Positions 1 through 8,879 of a stretch of DNA of 64,000 bases are shown here, piece after piece. Every line of letters starts with the position of its first letter. Within the stretch, counting starts at the first letter, position 1. The DNA comes from Undibacterium paludis. Lineage in GTDB: Bacteria > Pseudomonadota > Gammaproteobacteria > Burkholderiales > Burkholderiaceae_D. The stretch spans positions 62,001 through 126,000 of the forward strand of contig NZ_JAKZHX010000001.1 in NCBI RefSeq assembly GCF_022568815.1, given 5' to 3'. The notes beneath the pieces are model-generated. The model was given only the letters and a program-made list of their open reading frames with translations, made no database searches and was not told where the DNA came from. Made by a program: the position numbers and the translations under genes.

Positions 1-257
1 TGCAACGCATACTGATGAAGCGCGGTTTCCTTGATGCTGCTGGCAACCAGATACCCATCACCGTACTGGCAGAAAAGTTCAAGCAAAGAACCCACCACTA
101 TGGCATGGATGATCTTGCCTACGAAGGCGAAACAGCCGCACCGATCAGCTATATCCCGACCGGGAAAAAATGCCCCGATTGCGGCGCACACGCCCTGCAA
201 AAGATAGACGGCTGCAGTCGTTGCGTTTCTTGCGGTTATGTAGGGGCTTGCGGTTAA
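1..257 (+). CDS. nrdJ: C-terminal end of adenosylcobalamin-dependent ribonucleotide reductase (partial)
   Basis: Only the last 85 or so residues are present; the reading frame is already open at base 3 and the gene begins upstream of the window. The tail carries a Cys-rich segment with CPDCG, then CSRCVSCG, ending in GYVGACG. This matches the C-terminal extension of class II (B12-dependent) ribonucleotide reductases, where cysteines re-reduce the active site after each turnover of ribonucleotide to deoxyribonucleotide. The family call rests on this tail alone, because the catalytic barrel lies outside the window. A strong hairpin follows the stop codon. Confidence 0.8.
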   Translation, partial: QRILMKRGFLDAAGNQIPITVLAEKFKQRTHHYGMDDLAYEGETAAPISYIPTGKKCPDCGAHALQKIDGCSRCVSCGYVGACG

Positions 258-268
258 GTGAGCAGGCA

Positions 269-297
269 GTACCCACCCGGTTAGTTCGGGTGGGTAC
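269..297 (+). terminator. Hairpin after the nrdJ-like gene
   Basis: An 11-bp perfect inverted repeat (arms gtacccacccg and cgggtgggtac) with a 7-nt loop starts 12 nt after the nrdJ stop codon. No T-run follows immediately, although a run of seven T lies near 330. It lies between convergent genes and probably ends or stabilises the nrdJ transcript. Confidence 0.55.
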
Positions 298-367
298 CAC
301 AGGTTAAATATCAGTTGCAGATTTTTTTAGTTGGCTGAAACAGGTACATAAAAATCAAATATCTCTC

Positions 368-2590
368 CTAATACAGCAGGTTCTGCCTTGCTGTGCATAG
401 TGGTTTGAGTTTTTCACAGATCCGGTTTGCCTGCTCAGAAATGGCGATATGCATATCGCCAGCACTTTTCTTTGTAAGATACCAGCCTAGCGGTGCACTC
501 CGCAAGCGGTGAATGAATTCACAGCGGTGGTTCGCATCGCTGATGGAATGGCTGAATGCCTTATCGAGGTCGATATTGACATAAACGTCTTCCAGAGTGG
601 TTTCGAGCCTGCGGACAGCCAGTCCTGCCTGGGCTTCACGTACGGCGAACAAAGCGCTCAGGCCTGACCAAGCTTCTTGCGTCTTTGCTTTTTCCAGTGT
701 CGGGCAATCAACCGCTGGCGGGTTGCCGTCAATATTGATCCAGTGTTTACCGGCATCACCTGCCTGACTGCCGGTAGTACGCAATGTTTCGGCGCCGCTA
801 TTGTCGGCATAACCGCCATCGACCAGTTTATAAGTACCATCAGACTGCGGGAAAGATCCTGACGGAGATACCAATGGGAAGCGTGCGCTGTGCAGTGCCG
901 CCATCCCGACCTGGAACTGGCTAGCCAGTTTGCCTTGTCGGCCTGCACCGTCGCCCCAGTTACCAGTATTGGAGAGCCAGAGTCTTTGGCCGCTTGCTGA
1001 TTCAGTACTGTTGAAATAAATTTTTGGGGCAGGTGCGACGCCAGCCGTAAGGCTGGTGATGGGCCTGGCCAGGGCGAATAAAGAAATGGCATTACTGCCC
1101 TCTGGCCCTTGTTGCGCCTTCAGATTGCCCAGTGCTTTTTGGGTGGCATCTTGCCAGCTATTGAGCAACGCCTGTCCGCGTTGAGGAACGATACCAGGCA
1201 GCAAGTCGATAGACAACATACGTGCCAATACAGGAGAAAGATGGTCTTGTATCAGTACATCGTCAATCAACAGTTCAAGATGCGCAAGTCTTGGCAGGTG
1301 CCGGCGGCAATCAGCAGGCCAGCCACCGCTGGCCACATACTCCTGCCTTAACGTCGCATAGACAGCGATGCCAACGCTGCCACCGGATACGCCACTGAGG
1401 CGATCAAGCTTTTGTCCGAATTCACCGCAGGACATATCATCGACCCTTGCCAGCAGCGTTGCGGTGAACAGGGCGGCTCTGATGCCACCGCCATAAGCGT
1501 TGACAATAATGTCCTGTTCTTTGGCTGGCTGAATTTGCGGAAGCATGAGTGCCTCGGATTTCGCCATCAGTACCTCTTCGCCTGGTACTTCCTTGAAAGG
1601 TGACCAGCCGAACTGGGCGTGGAGTACGAAGTACACGGCCAGGAGTACCAGGCTACCTGTCAACGCGAAGCCGGGTACATGGTACCCCAGTCGCCTGAAG
1701 CATAAAGTCAATGCGCACAACAACAAGAGACTGCTGCTGCAAAACAGCATGACGATTGCAGCAGATCCTATACTGCTTGTCAGGCTTTCTGCACCGAAAA
1801 CCAGGAACAGGAACAACATGACAGCGGCAATGAACAGGCCCGCCAGACGCCTGACAGCATGCTCGAACAGAAGTGTTTCATTGGCTTCTGGCACGATGAT
1901 GTTGAGCTTGCGCAGCAAGGAACGGCGATTTACCGTCGCCTTGTACAGCAGGATGGGTAGGTATGTCATCGCCAGCAAACTGCTCAGGACTGGGATGTTA
2001 AACCGGTCAGGCAGGCAGGACATGACCAGAAACATAGGCAAAAACAAGACCAGCAACCATACCATGCATGCACCGGCTGAGCGCAGGCTCCAAGGTTTTG
2101 TCAGCATCACGATAAACAAGGGTAACAGCGTTGATGCCCAGGGCATGAGTGTAGTGAGCAGGTTTCGCATGCCCCAGGATTGCTGGGCGTGAATAAACAC
2201 CGAACCCAACAGGGCCGCGCTAAGTGCACCCAGTATCCTTGGTAAATGCACGATAGCTCTCTGCACATCGGACAGCAATAATCCTGAACGCAGATTGAGA
2301 GGCATTTGAAGCCCGGCATCAATGGTAACGAGCAGCCTTGAGGTATACCAGATCGTGGCGGCAAAAATGAAGACACTGAACGCGAACCAGAGCATCTGGA
2401 TACTGCTGGATTGCAGATCAATCGTGCCATACAGCACTTCCTGTACTTGCCCAAGCCTGAGGAGGATAGCAGTAATCACTGTTGCCACCAGCACCGGGAG
2501 CAAGGACTGATACAGGACATAAGTCCAGGGAGTGATTAAGTGCGCTGTCCCGCTGGCTGTACGGCGGATTTTCTCTGATAAATCATGCAT
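368..2590 (-). CDS. Membrane protein with C-terminal patatin-like phospholipase domain
   Basis: 740 aa. The first ~340 residues contain about nine hydrophobic segments and form a polytopic membrane anchor. The C-terminal half is patatin-like: a GGGIRAA stretch near residue 365 (oxyanion-hole type), the nucleophile elbow GVSGGS near 400, and the catalytic aspartate motif DGGYADN near 595. These are the elements of the Ser-Asp dyad of patatin lipases, which hydrolyse acyl esters of phospholipids. The start is supported by AAGGA placed 6 nt upstream. The gene stands alone, convergent with nrdJ. Substrate and topology are inferred; the fusion of a large membrane region to patatin is less common than soluble or outer-membrane forms. 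Confidence 0.8.
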   Translation of the reverse strand: MHDLSEKIRRTASGTAHLITPWTYVLYQSLLPVLVATVITAILLRLGQVQEVLYGTIDLQSSSIQMLWFAFSVFIFAATIWYTSRLLVTIDAGLQMPLNLRSGLLLSDVQRAIVHLPRILGALSAALLGSVFIHAQQSWGMRNLLTTLMPWASTLLPLFIVMLTKPWSLRSAGACMVWLLVLFLPMFLVMSCLPDRFNIPVLSSLLAMTYLPILLYKATVNRRSLLRKLNIIVPEANETLLFEHAVRRLAGLFIAAVMLFLFLVFGAESLTSSIGSAAIVMLFCSSSLLLLCALTLCFRRLGYHVPGFALTGSLVLLAVYFVLHAQFGWSPFKEVPGEEVLMAKSEALMLPQIQPAKEQDIIVNAYGGGIRAALFTATLLARVDDMSCGEFGQKLDRLSGVSGGSVGIAVYATLRQEYVASGGWPADCRRHLPRLAHLELLIDDVLIQDHLSPVLARMLSIDLLPGIVPQRGQALLNSWQDATQKALGNLKAQQGPEGSNAISLFALARPITSLTAGVAPAPKIYFNSTESASGQRLWLSNTGNWGDGAGRQGKLASQFQVGMAALHSARFPLVSPSGSFPQSDGTYKLVDGGYADNSGAETLRTTGSQAGDAGKHWINIDGNPPAVDCPTLEKAKTQEAWSGLSALFAVREAQAGLAVRRLETTLEDVYVNIDLDKAFSHSISDANHRCEFIHRLRSAPLGWYLTKKSAGDMHIAISEQANRICEKLKPLCTARQNLLY

Positions 2591-3072
2591 GCCCGGTCCT
2601 TGTCGAAGGAATGAACAGGATTAAATCATCGAGTAGAAAAAAAGACAATTAAATCTTTAAGCTTTTACCATTATCTGGGTGATGTCACACCGACAGCGCT
2701 CCCTTACACCTTCACACGCTCTGCAAAAAATGTCTTGGTGACATGCATAAAAAACATGAATTGAAAATAATTGCAAAATTGATTTCAAAAAACAACAACT
2801 ATTTATCTACCACCGCTCAACGATGTTGCAAGACACATGTCAATTTCATAAACTATGTTAATAAAATATTAAATCCACTGAACGACATCAATTTGCTGCC
2901 CTGAGCAATCAGTATTTTTCTGACAACCCTGCTTTCCAGGTAAGAGCCGTTTGAGTCAGGCAATATGGTCTCAAAAAGGATAACAATCAACTTCATCGTT
3001 TTATCCACTTGCAATAGCACACCCCGATAACATCCGCCCATCCACCGACTTACTCATTTCAGAGAGCATCTT
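2591..3072. promoter_or_regulatory. AT-rich divergent intergenic region upstream of the copper-oxidase operon
   Basis: This 482-bp gap separates the divergent patatin and multicopper oxidase genes. I see no gene in it. It is clearly more AT-rich than its flanks. One promoter-like pair reads TTGCAA (2826-2831), 17 nt, TAAACT (2849-2854), pointing toward the multicopper oxidase. The match to consensus is modest. No clear copper-regulator box was recognised. Confidence 0.35.
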
Positions 3073-5139
3073 ATGCAAGTACAACTGAAGCAAATACGCC
3101 GCATCGCCGGTACTGCCGCCGTGACCGGAGCCAGCCTGTTCTGCCATGGAGTACAGGCGCAAGGGACAAATGCCAAAGAGGCACCGCAGGCACCGCCGCT
3201 GGCAAGCCAGATTGCAGAGCACGATGTAACCGCAGACCTGATCAAGCCTGCGGCCAATCTGTTGAGTACCGAGCAACGCAAGATGGTGGAAAAATCAGGC
3301 CGGGAAATCCGCTACTTCCTGCCGATACAGATGACGGAGGGATTTATCTACAACCCTTCCAGCAAGGAATACGACAAGGTTTCGCTGCGCTCCTACGGGC
3401 GCAATCTTTCTGGCATACCAAATGTGCTGCGCCCGGACTTTGTCGCCCCTACCGTGGTCATGAAGCCAGGACAGACCGTGCGCTTTGACCTGAGCAACCG
3501 CCTGGACAAGGAGCCGGACTGTGAAAAAGTGGCGGCAGACAATGTCAATACGCCACATTGCTTCAACACCACCAATCTGCATTCGCATGGGCTGTGGATT
3601 TCGCCGTCAGGTAATAGCGATAATGTGCTGCTGGCGATCAAGCCCACAGTCAATTTTGAATATGAATACAATGTACCGGCAGATCACCCGGCTGGTACTT
3701 TCTGGTACCACCCTCACGTACATGGTTCAACCGCCATACAGGTTGGCAGCGGCATGGCTGGCGCCCTGATCGTCAAGGGCGACAGACAACCGACGATACT
3801 CAGCAACGGTGATCTTGATACCTTGCTCAATCCTTTCAAGCCTGCCGCCGGCAACTATGGCGAAGTAATGCTGATGCAGCAGATTCCTTATGCCTGCTTC
3901 ATCAAGGATGCGGAGGGCAAAGAAGTGATACAGACCAACCCTGACGGCACCTGGCTGTGCAAAAAGGGAGATATTGGCGTCGTGAAGGATTTTTCCAAAC
4001 AGTTTGAACCTGGCAGCTGGGGCAAGTCTGGTCGCCACACCTTGATCAACGGCTTCGCACGTAACCCGGATCGCCCACTCGTCATGGAAGCAGGCAAGTT
4101 ATATCGCTGGCGCCTGATTGACGCAGGCGTACGCGAACCTATCGCCTTGCGCATCCGTAAAATCAGTGATGTCCGCAAACTGACACCAAGCGCCGCTACG
4201 CCGGAAGCACTGGAAGCCGAAGTCAAAAACGCCTGTGACGGTATTGACGTATTGCAGTTTGAAGTAGCAACCGACGGTTTGACCCGCCCCAATGCTTTCG
4301 CCAAAATCACCAATACCTTGCAACCTGGCTATCGCAGTGACATTCTGTTCAGCCTGCCGGAAAAAGGCGATTACTGCGTTTATAGCGATTCCGGCGCGAC
4401 CGGTTCTGTCTCGTCCTTGCCGGACAACGCCAAAGTGATGACGGTGATCCATGCTGTCGGCAATAAGACCAGCGGCGATCAAACCCAGTTCGTCACCAAA
4501 GAACTGGTACGTGCAGCCGGTCTATTGTCGAGAAGCGTACGCGACACCATCATCAGGGATTTGAAGGACGGCCTGAAGCTGACAAAATTTGTGCCGCACA
4601 AAGCGATCCCGGAATCCGAGCTTACTGATCCGAAAAAACCGGTCGAGCTGACACTGGGCATCGACTTCCGTGGTGAAAAATTAAGCTTTGATGTCAATGG
4701 CGCCCCCTATAAACCAGGCGATGTTAATCAAACCCTGATTTTGGGACAGGTCCAGGAGTGGCATATCAGGTCTTATAACCCGACCAAGGATGGTGAAAGG
4801 AGTGTGCAGCATCCTTTCCATATCCACGTCAATCCTTACCAGATCATCAGCATTACCGATAAAAACGGCGTCGATGTCAGTGCATTGACGGACACGAAAG
4901 CTCCAACAATCGGGCAATACGCTGGTCTGCAAGGCACCTGGAAAGACACCATCATGGCAACGCCTGGCTACACCATCAAAACCCGTACCCGCTATCAGCG
5001 TTATATCGGTGAGTACGTCCTGCACTGCCATATCCTCGACCATGAAGACCAGGGCATGATGCAAAACGTCAAGGTTGTACTGCCGGACGGCAATGGCGGT
5101 GCCTCCACTGGCGCACATGGGGCGCATGGTTCGCACTGA
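3073..5139 (+). CDS. Multicopper oxidase, secreted
   Basis: 688 aa. An N-terminal signal peptide ends near AQA-QG (residues ~28-31). All four copper-binding motifs are present: HSHG (170-173), WYHPHVHG (211-218), HPFHIH (580-585) and HCHILDHEDQGM (651-662). The last motif supplies the type 1 site with Met as likely axial ligand. The tail ends in a His-rich AHGAHGSH. The family oxidises phenols or metal ions and reduces oxygen to water at the trinuclear cluster. The protein is longer than a two-domain oxidase and contains extra Cys-bearing inserts. It is first in an apparent operon with a secreted tyrosinase, which suggests concerted periplasmic phenol oxidation or copper handling. The true substrate is unknown. 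Confidence 0.9.
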   Translation: MQVQLKQIRRIAGTAAVTGASLFCHGVQAQGTNAKEAPQAPPLASQIAEHDVTADLIKPAANLLSTEQRKMVEKSGREIRYFLPIQMTEGFIYNPSSKEYDKVSLRSYGRNLSGIPNVLRPDFVAPTVVMKPGQTVRFDLSNRLDKEPDCEKVAADNVNTPHCFNTTNLHSHGLWISPSGNSDNVLLAIKPTVNFEYEYNVPADHPAGTFWYHPHVHGSTAIQVGSGMAGALIVKGDRQPTILSNGDLDTLLNPFKPAAGNYGEVMLMQQIPYACFIKDAEGKEVIQTNPDGTWLCKKGDIGVVKDFSKQFEPGSWGKSGRHTLINGFARNPDRPLVMEAGKLYRWRLIDAGVREPIALRIRKISDVRKLTPSAATPEALEAEVKNACDGIDVLQFEVATDGLTRPNAFAKITNTLQPGYRSDILFSLPEKGDYCVYSDSGATGSVSSLPDNAKVMTVIHAVGNKTSGDQTQFVTKELVRAAGLLSRSVRDTIIRDLKDGLKLTKFVPHKAIPESELTDPKKPVELTLGIDFRGEKLSFDVNGAPYKPGDVNQTLILGQVQEWHIRSYNPTKDGERSVQHPFHIHVNPYQIISITDKNGVDVSALTDTKAPTIGQYAGLQGTWKDTIMATPGYTIKTRTRYQRYIGEYVLHCHILDHEDQGMMQNVKVVLPDGNGGASTGAHGAHGSH

Positions 5140-5243
5140 CAGAAACACCTCTCTGCCTTGACTGAACAATGATGTGGCTGCCCTGACGGCAGCCGCATCA
5201 GCATGCATGCCTGACCAAAATGCTGGAAATGAAGGAGTAAAAG

Positions 5244-6914
5244 ATGAATATTTCAACATACCGAATACTTGCGTGTGCACTGCTGCTCAGCCTGTTCACC
5301 GCCCACGTGGATGCGCAGACGGCGACGCCCAGGGAAGTCTTGTATCGCAAGAACATTGATGAATTAAGCGCCGAAGAACTGGCTGCGTTCGAGCACGCGG
5401 TGAAAATGATGAAGGTGAAAAGCGCCAGGAACATTTATGACAGGACCGGTTTTTTATGGCAGGCCTGGGTCCACAATTGCACCTCGGTTGCAGTCAATGA
5501 AAAACGTCAATATGCACTGGGGAGTGGTGACAACAAACAGCTCTACGAGATCATCAACCAGCAATTAAATACCGGTGAAAATATCGACGAAACTGCCAAC
5601 AACCCTTTCAATACCTGCCGCTTCGACAACCAGGTGAAAGGCACTGGCAACATCACGTATGAAAACCCGGGCATGTGTGAGCACAGGAAAGACACTTTCT
5701 TCCAGTGGCACCGGGCCGAGTTTTATTTCTACGAAAAAGCCCTGCAGGACGCCGACCCGGAAGGGCTGTATGGCCCGAGCACAAAGAACGTGACAGTACC
5801 GTACTGGAACTTCACCAAACCGCCCACCGGAAGCCGCTACCCCAAAGCCTTTGAAGACACTGCATCACCGCTGTGGTTCAAGCACAGGCTGCAAAATCCA
5901 CCAGGCAGCAAACCTGACATGCCCAGCTATACTTCACCCTATCTGCTGGCTTACCTGATCTACAGGCAGGACTGGCCGAGCTTTGGAGGTTATCCGACCG
6001 GCAGTGCCGCCATCGCTGGTAATCCTGGCAATTCAGGCTCATTTGAGTCACAAATCCACGACGCCATGCATGACGAATATGTGAATGGCTATATGCGTAC
6101 ACCTTCCACAGCCGGTCTTGATCCCCTGTTCTATTCCTTCCATGCCTTTGTTGACTATGCACTCGAAAAATGGATAGAAGAACACGGTACAGAGACCATC
6201 ACGGGTGGCACCTGGTTCATGCGCGGCGAGCAGGATGAGCGGCTGCTCCTGCCATCAGGCTTTGAACCTGGCAGCGGCCAGAAACGCGAGCCTTTCAGCA
6301 ATTACACAAAGAACATGGGGCGCGCCGAGCTGTATTACGATACAAGAAAACAAGGCTTTGCGTATCAGGCAGGCGCTTTTGGTGAATTCGTCCCCAGAAG
6401 CCAGATTGACGCCATCATCGCGAAACATAACCTGCCCGGCGCAACACTGGGTGACGGTCCGCAAAGCCTGTTTAGCGAGTTGATGTCCTTTGGCGCACAC
6501 GGTCCAGCCGCCAAACCCGATGCGGTAGTCCAGGGCAAGGTCAGGATACAGCCTCTGGATGGCAAAAAAGCCCTGATCGACATCGTACGCGAAGCCGGTA
6601 GCGATGATTACAGTTACCAGGTGGATGTCTACTTTCATCCGCAGAATATCGCGGCAGATATCGGCAACAAGAAATTCCGCGCACGCTATCTGGTCCTCAG
6701 TGCCAACTATTGGGCACTGTCTGGTCACCATCATCACGACGATACACCCGGCACTGCCTTGACGCTGACCCAGGACATCAGCAAGGATATCAGTAACCTC
6801 CGTCTGGGCGGCAAGGATGGCCAGGAATGGACGATCACATTGGGTATCAGCTCCCGTGACAATCACAGTGGCAAGTTTTCTTTCAATGCCCCCGTCGTCA
6901 ACTACAGTAAATAA
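5244..6914 (+). CDS. Secreted tyrosinase family (type 3 copper) oxidase
   Basis: 556 aa with a signal peptide ending at VDA-Q (residue ~24). CuA histidines are visible at H77 (WVHNC), H147 (CEHRKD) and H156 (QWHRAEF). CuB histidines are H272 and H276 (IHDAMH) and H300 (YSFHAFVD). These match the binuclear copper site that hydroxylates or oxidises phenols to quinones. A C-terminal region of about 200 residues follows, including a HHHHDD run, which may bind metal or cover the active site as in plant-type polyphenol oxidases. The start has AAGGAG 6 nt upstream. It lies 104 bp after the multicopper oxidase and 15 bp before the next small gene. Mono- versus diphenolase activity cannot be told from sequence. 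Confidence 0.88.
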   Translation: MNISTYRILACALLLSLFTAHVDAQTATPREVLYRKNIDELSAEELAAFEHAVKMMKVKSARNIYDRTGFLWQAWVHNCTSVAVNEKRQYALGSGDNKQLYEIINQQLNTGENIDETANNPFNTCRFDNQVKGTGNITYENPGMCEHRKDTFFQWHRAEFYFYEKALQDADPEGLYGPSTKNVTVPYWNFTKPPTGSRYPKAFEDTASPLWFKHRLQNPPGSKPDMPSYTSPYLLAYLIYRQDWPSFGGYPTGSAAIAGNPGNSGSFESQIHDAMHDEYVNGYMRTPSTAGLDPLFYSFHAFVDYALEKWIEEHGTETITGGTWFMRGEQDERLLLPSGFEPGSGQKREPFSNYTKNMGRAELYYDTRKQGFAYQAGAFGEFVPRSQIDAIIAKHNLPGATLGDGPQSLFSELMSFGAHGPAAKPDAVVQGKVRIQPLDGKKALIDIVREAGSDDYSYQVDVYFHPQNIAADIGNKKFRARYLVLSANYWALSGHHHHDDTPGTALTLTQDISKDISNLRLGGKDGQEWTITLGISSRDNHSGKFSFNAPVVNYSK

Positions 6915-6929
6915 AATCAGGAGTATGCA

Positions 6930-7259
6930 ATGGTTTCTTTTAAAACTGACATCAAGCCGATTTTTGCAAGCTATGTTCCCTGCATGAAAAGGGTGGTGCT
7001 TGGCGATCAGCAGGGTACGGCCAATCTTGAACTCGACAACTATGAGTGCGTAAAACGTTTTTACTACGAAGTGCAAGTGGCGATCCATGGCTATGACGTC
7101 GCTGTTGGCGCACCGCCCCTGCTGGTGAAAGATGGCCCGGACAAAGGCAAGCCGGCTGCCGCCCCACATCCCATGCCGCCCGGCGGCAAAGAAAAGCGCC
7201 TGAAGCAGGCCAGCATAGACTTATACGATCAATGGGTAAAAGAAGGCATGCGCGCCTGA
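6930..7259 (+). CDS. Small tyrosinase-associated protein, degenerate cytochrome-like domain
   Basis: 109 aa, no signal peptide. The start is preceded by AGGAG. The opening (FKTDIKPIF, then a Cys in SYVPCMKR) and the closing segment (DLYDQWVKEGM) resemble the ends of small cytochrome c-like domains that begin near 'DIKPIL..C..CH' and close with 'WI..GA'. The haem motif CxxCH is absent: only two cysteines occur, in VPCMK and YECVK. It follows tyrosinase by 15 bp, so the products probably work together. A copper chaperone, maturation factor or partner of tyrosinase would all fit; none is shown. The function is unknown. Confidence 0.7.
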   Translation: MVSFKTDIKPIFASYVPCMKRVVLGDQQGTANLELDNYECVKRFYYEVQVAIHGYDVAVGAPPLLVKDGPDKGKPAAAPHPMPPGGKEKRLKQASIDLYDQWVKEGMRA

Positions 7260-7307
7260 AGAGAAAAAAAAGCATGCATCTGCTGTTGAAGATACATGCC
7301 TGAAAAA

Positions 7308-7329
7308 CCTGGGGGAAAACACCCCCAGG
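7308..7329 (-). terminator. Rho-independent terminator of the efflux operon
   Basis: Read on the minus strand, an 8-bp stem (cctggggg / cccccagg) with a 6-nt loop is followed directly by TTTTT. It lies 31 bp past the stop of the outer-membrane efflux gene. The hairpin could also serve the plus-strand small gene ending at 7259, though without a T-run in that direction. Confidence 0.8.
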
Positions 7330-7359
7330 CAAAGGGAAAGCAAGTGCAGTCCGGCGCGG

Positions 7360-8862
7360 CTACAGTCCACTGGTTTTCTGCGCAAGCTGATAGCCATCAG
7401 CCTGCCAGCCGCCACCGAGAGAACGTATCAGACTGACTGTTGCCTTGGCACGTGCACCATCAAGTTGCGCAGCTACGCGGCGTTGTTGCAAGACATTGCG
7501 GTCTGCATCAATCACATTCAAAAAACTGACAGAACCTTCACGGTACTGGATATGAGACAGCGCCGCCGCCCGCTCTGATGCCTGGAGTGCAGCATCCTGC
7601 GAGCGTACCTGTTCTGCCAGCAGGCGAAGCTCGGCCAGACTGTCTTCCACTTCGCGGAAAGCATTCAGCACAGTCTGGCGATAGTTGGCGACTTCTTCTT
7701 CATACTCAGCTTCAGCCTTGCTGACACCGGCCTGGCGACGACCGCCATCAAACACGGGCATGGACAGCAGCGGCCCGATCAGGAAGGTACGGGTACTCCA
7801 ACTGAACAGGTCGCCAAGACTGGCCGACTCATGCCCCAGCGTGCCGGTCAGGTCAAAACGCGGGAAGAATGCCGACCTTGCCACGCCTATGCGTGCATTG
7901 GCTGCTGCCATGGCACGCTCAGCGGCAGAAATATCTGGCCGCCTTTCCAGCAAAGCCGATGGCATGCCTGCCGGTACATTGACTGCCGTGCGCGTCAATG
8001 GCGCTGGTTTCAGGTCGAATTCTGCCGGTGCCTGCCCGATCAGCAAGGCCAGTGCGTGCTCGGCATTGCTGCGGGCACGGGCTATGCCAAACGATTCCGA
8101 CTGTGCAGTAGCCAGTTCAGACCTGGCCCTGGCGAGATCAAGCTCACTGATATCACCTTCGTCATAACGCCTTTGCACCAGCTTCAGCGTTTGCGAACGC
8201 AAGGTGACCGTGCCTGTGTAATGCGCCTGTTCAGCATCAAGCTCACGTATCAGGAAGTAGGTCTGCGCCACGTCCGCCTGCAAAGCCAGTTGCACGGAAA
8301 AAAGCAAGGCATCCCCTTTTTGCAGGTCAGCACTGGCGGCATCGACTGTGGCAGATACACGGCCAAATACATCAAGCTCATACGAAATACCGAGCCTGGC
8401 ATTGTAGGAGGTGCTTGTCGGCACATTGCTTTTATCCGGTAAGCCCTGTGATACCGGTGATGGTCTTGCCCTGCTGGCCCCCAGCGCGGCATCAACCTGC
8501 GGGAACAGGCTTGAGCGGGCGTCTTCGCGCAGAGCTCGCGATTGCTTCAGACGGGCGGTGGCTGCCTTCAGGTTCTGGTTGGCTGTCATGGCCTGCGCTT
8601 CCAGGTCGTTCAGCTGCTCATCACCAAATACCTGCCACCATGCGCCGCGCTGGATATGTTCAGACGGTTGTACTTCTTTCCAGCCAGCGCTGGCAGCATT
8701 GGTAACATTGCCAGCAGGGGCGGCCGCTACTGCTTCTTTGAATGCAGCAGGCGTCGTGACTTCAGCCCGTTCATAGCGCGGCGCACTGGCGCAACCGGCC
8801 AGTATCAGCAACGTTGCCAGCAATGCAGACAAGGTTCCTGGGCGATTAAATTTATTCAACAT
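7360..8862 (-). CDS. Outer-membrane efflux lipoprotein (OprM/NodT family)
   Basis: 500 aa from the chosen start. An ATG five codons further upstream exists (8877), but GGAG sits 9 nt before the ATG at 8862, which also gives a compact lipoprotein signal ending in the lipobox LAGC-A. The rest has the two-fold repeated helical layout of outer-membrane efflux factors that form TolC-like trimers. It is the last gene of the RND operon and follows the pump gene by about 17 bp. By gene order it corresponds to OpcM/OprC of Burkholderia. It should complete a tripartite drug pump from inner membrane to outside. Confidence 0.92.
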   Translation of the reverse strand: MLNKFNRPGTLSALLATLLILAGCASAPRYERAEVTTPAAFKEAVAAAPAGNVTNAASAGWKEVQPSEHIQRGAWWQVFGDEQLNDLEAQAMTANQNLKAATARLKQSRALREDARSSLFPQVDAALGASRARPSPVSQGLPDKSNVPTSTSYNARLGISYELDVFGRVSATVDAASADLQKGDALLFSVQLALQADVAQTYFLIRELDAEQAHYTGTVTLRSQTLKLVQRRYDEGDISELDLARARSELATAQSESFGIARARSNAEHALALLIGQAPAEFDLKPAPLTRTAVNVPAGMPSALLERRPDISAAERAMAAANARIGVARSAFFPRFDLTGTLGHESASLGDLFSWSTRTFLIGPLLSMPVFDGGRRQAGVSKAEAEYEEEVANYRQTVLNAFREVEDSLAELRLLAEQVRSQDAALQASERAAALSHIQYREGSVSFLNVIDADRNVLQQRRVAAQLDGARAKATVSLIRSLGGGWQADGYQLAQKTSGL

Positions 8863-8879
8863 GATAGATGACTCCATTT

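Noticed and set aside
6255-7169. 304-codon minus-strand frame opposite the tyrosinase
   Set aside because: Antisense of a well-supported gene, no motif and no neighbour context.
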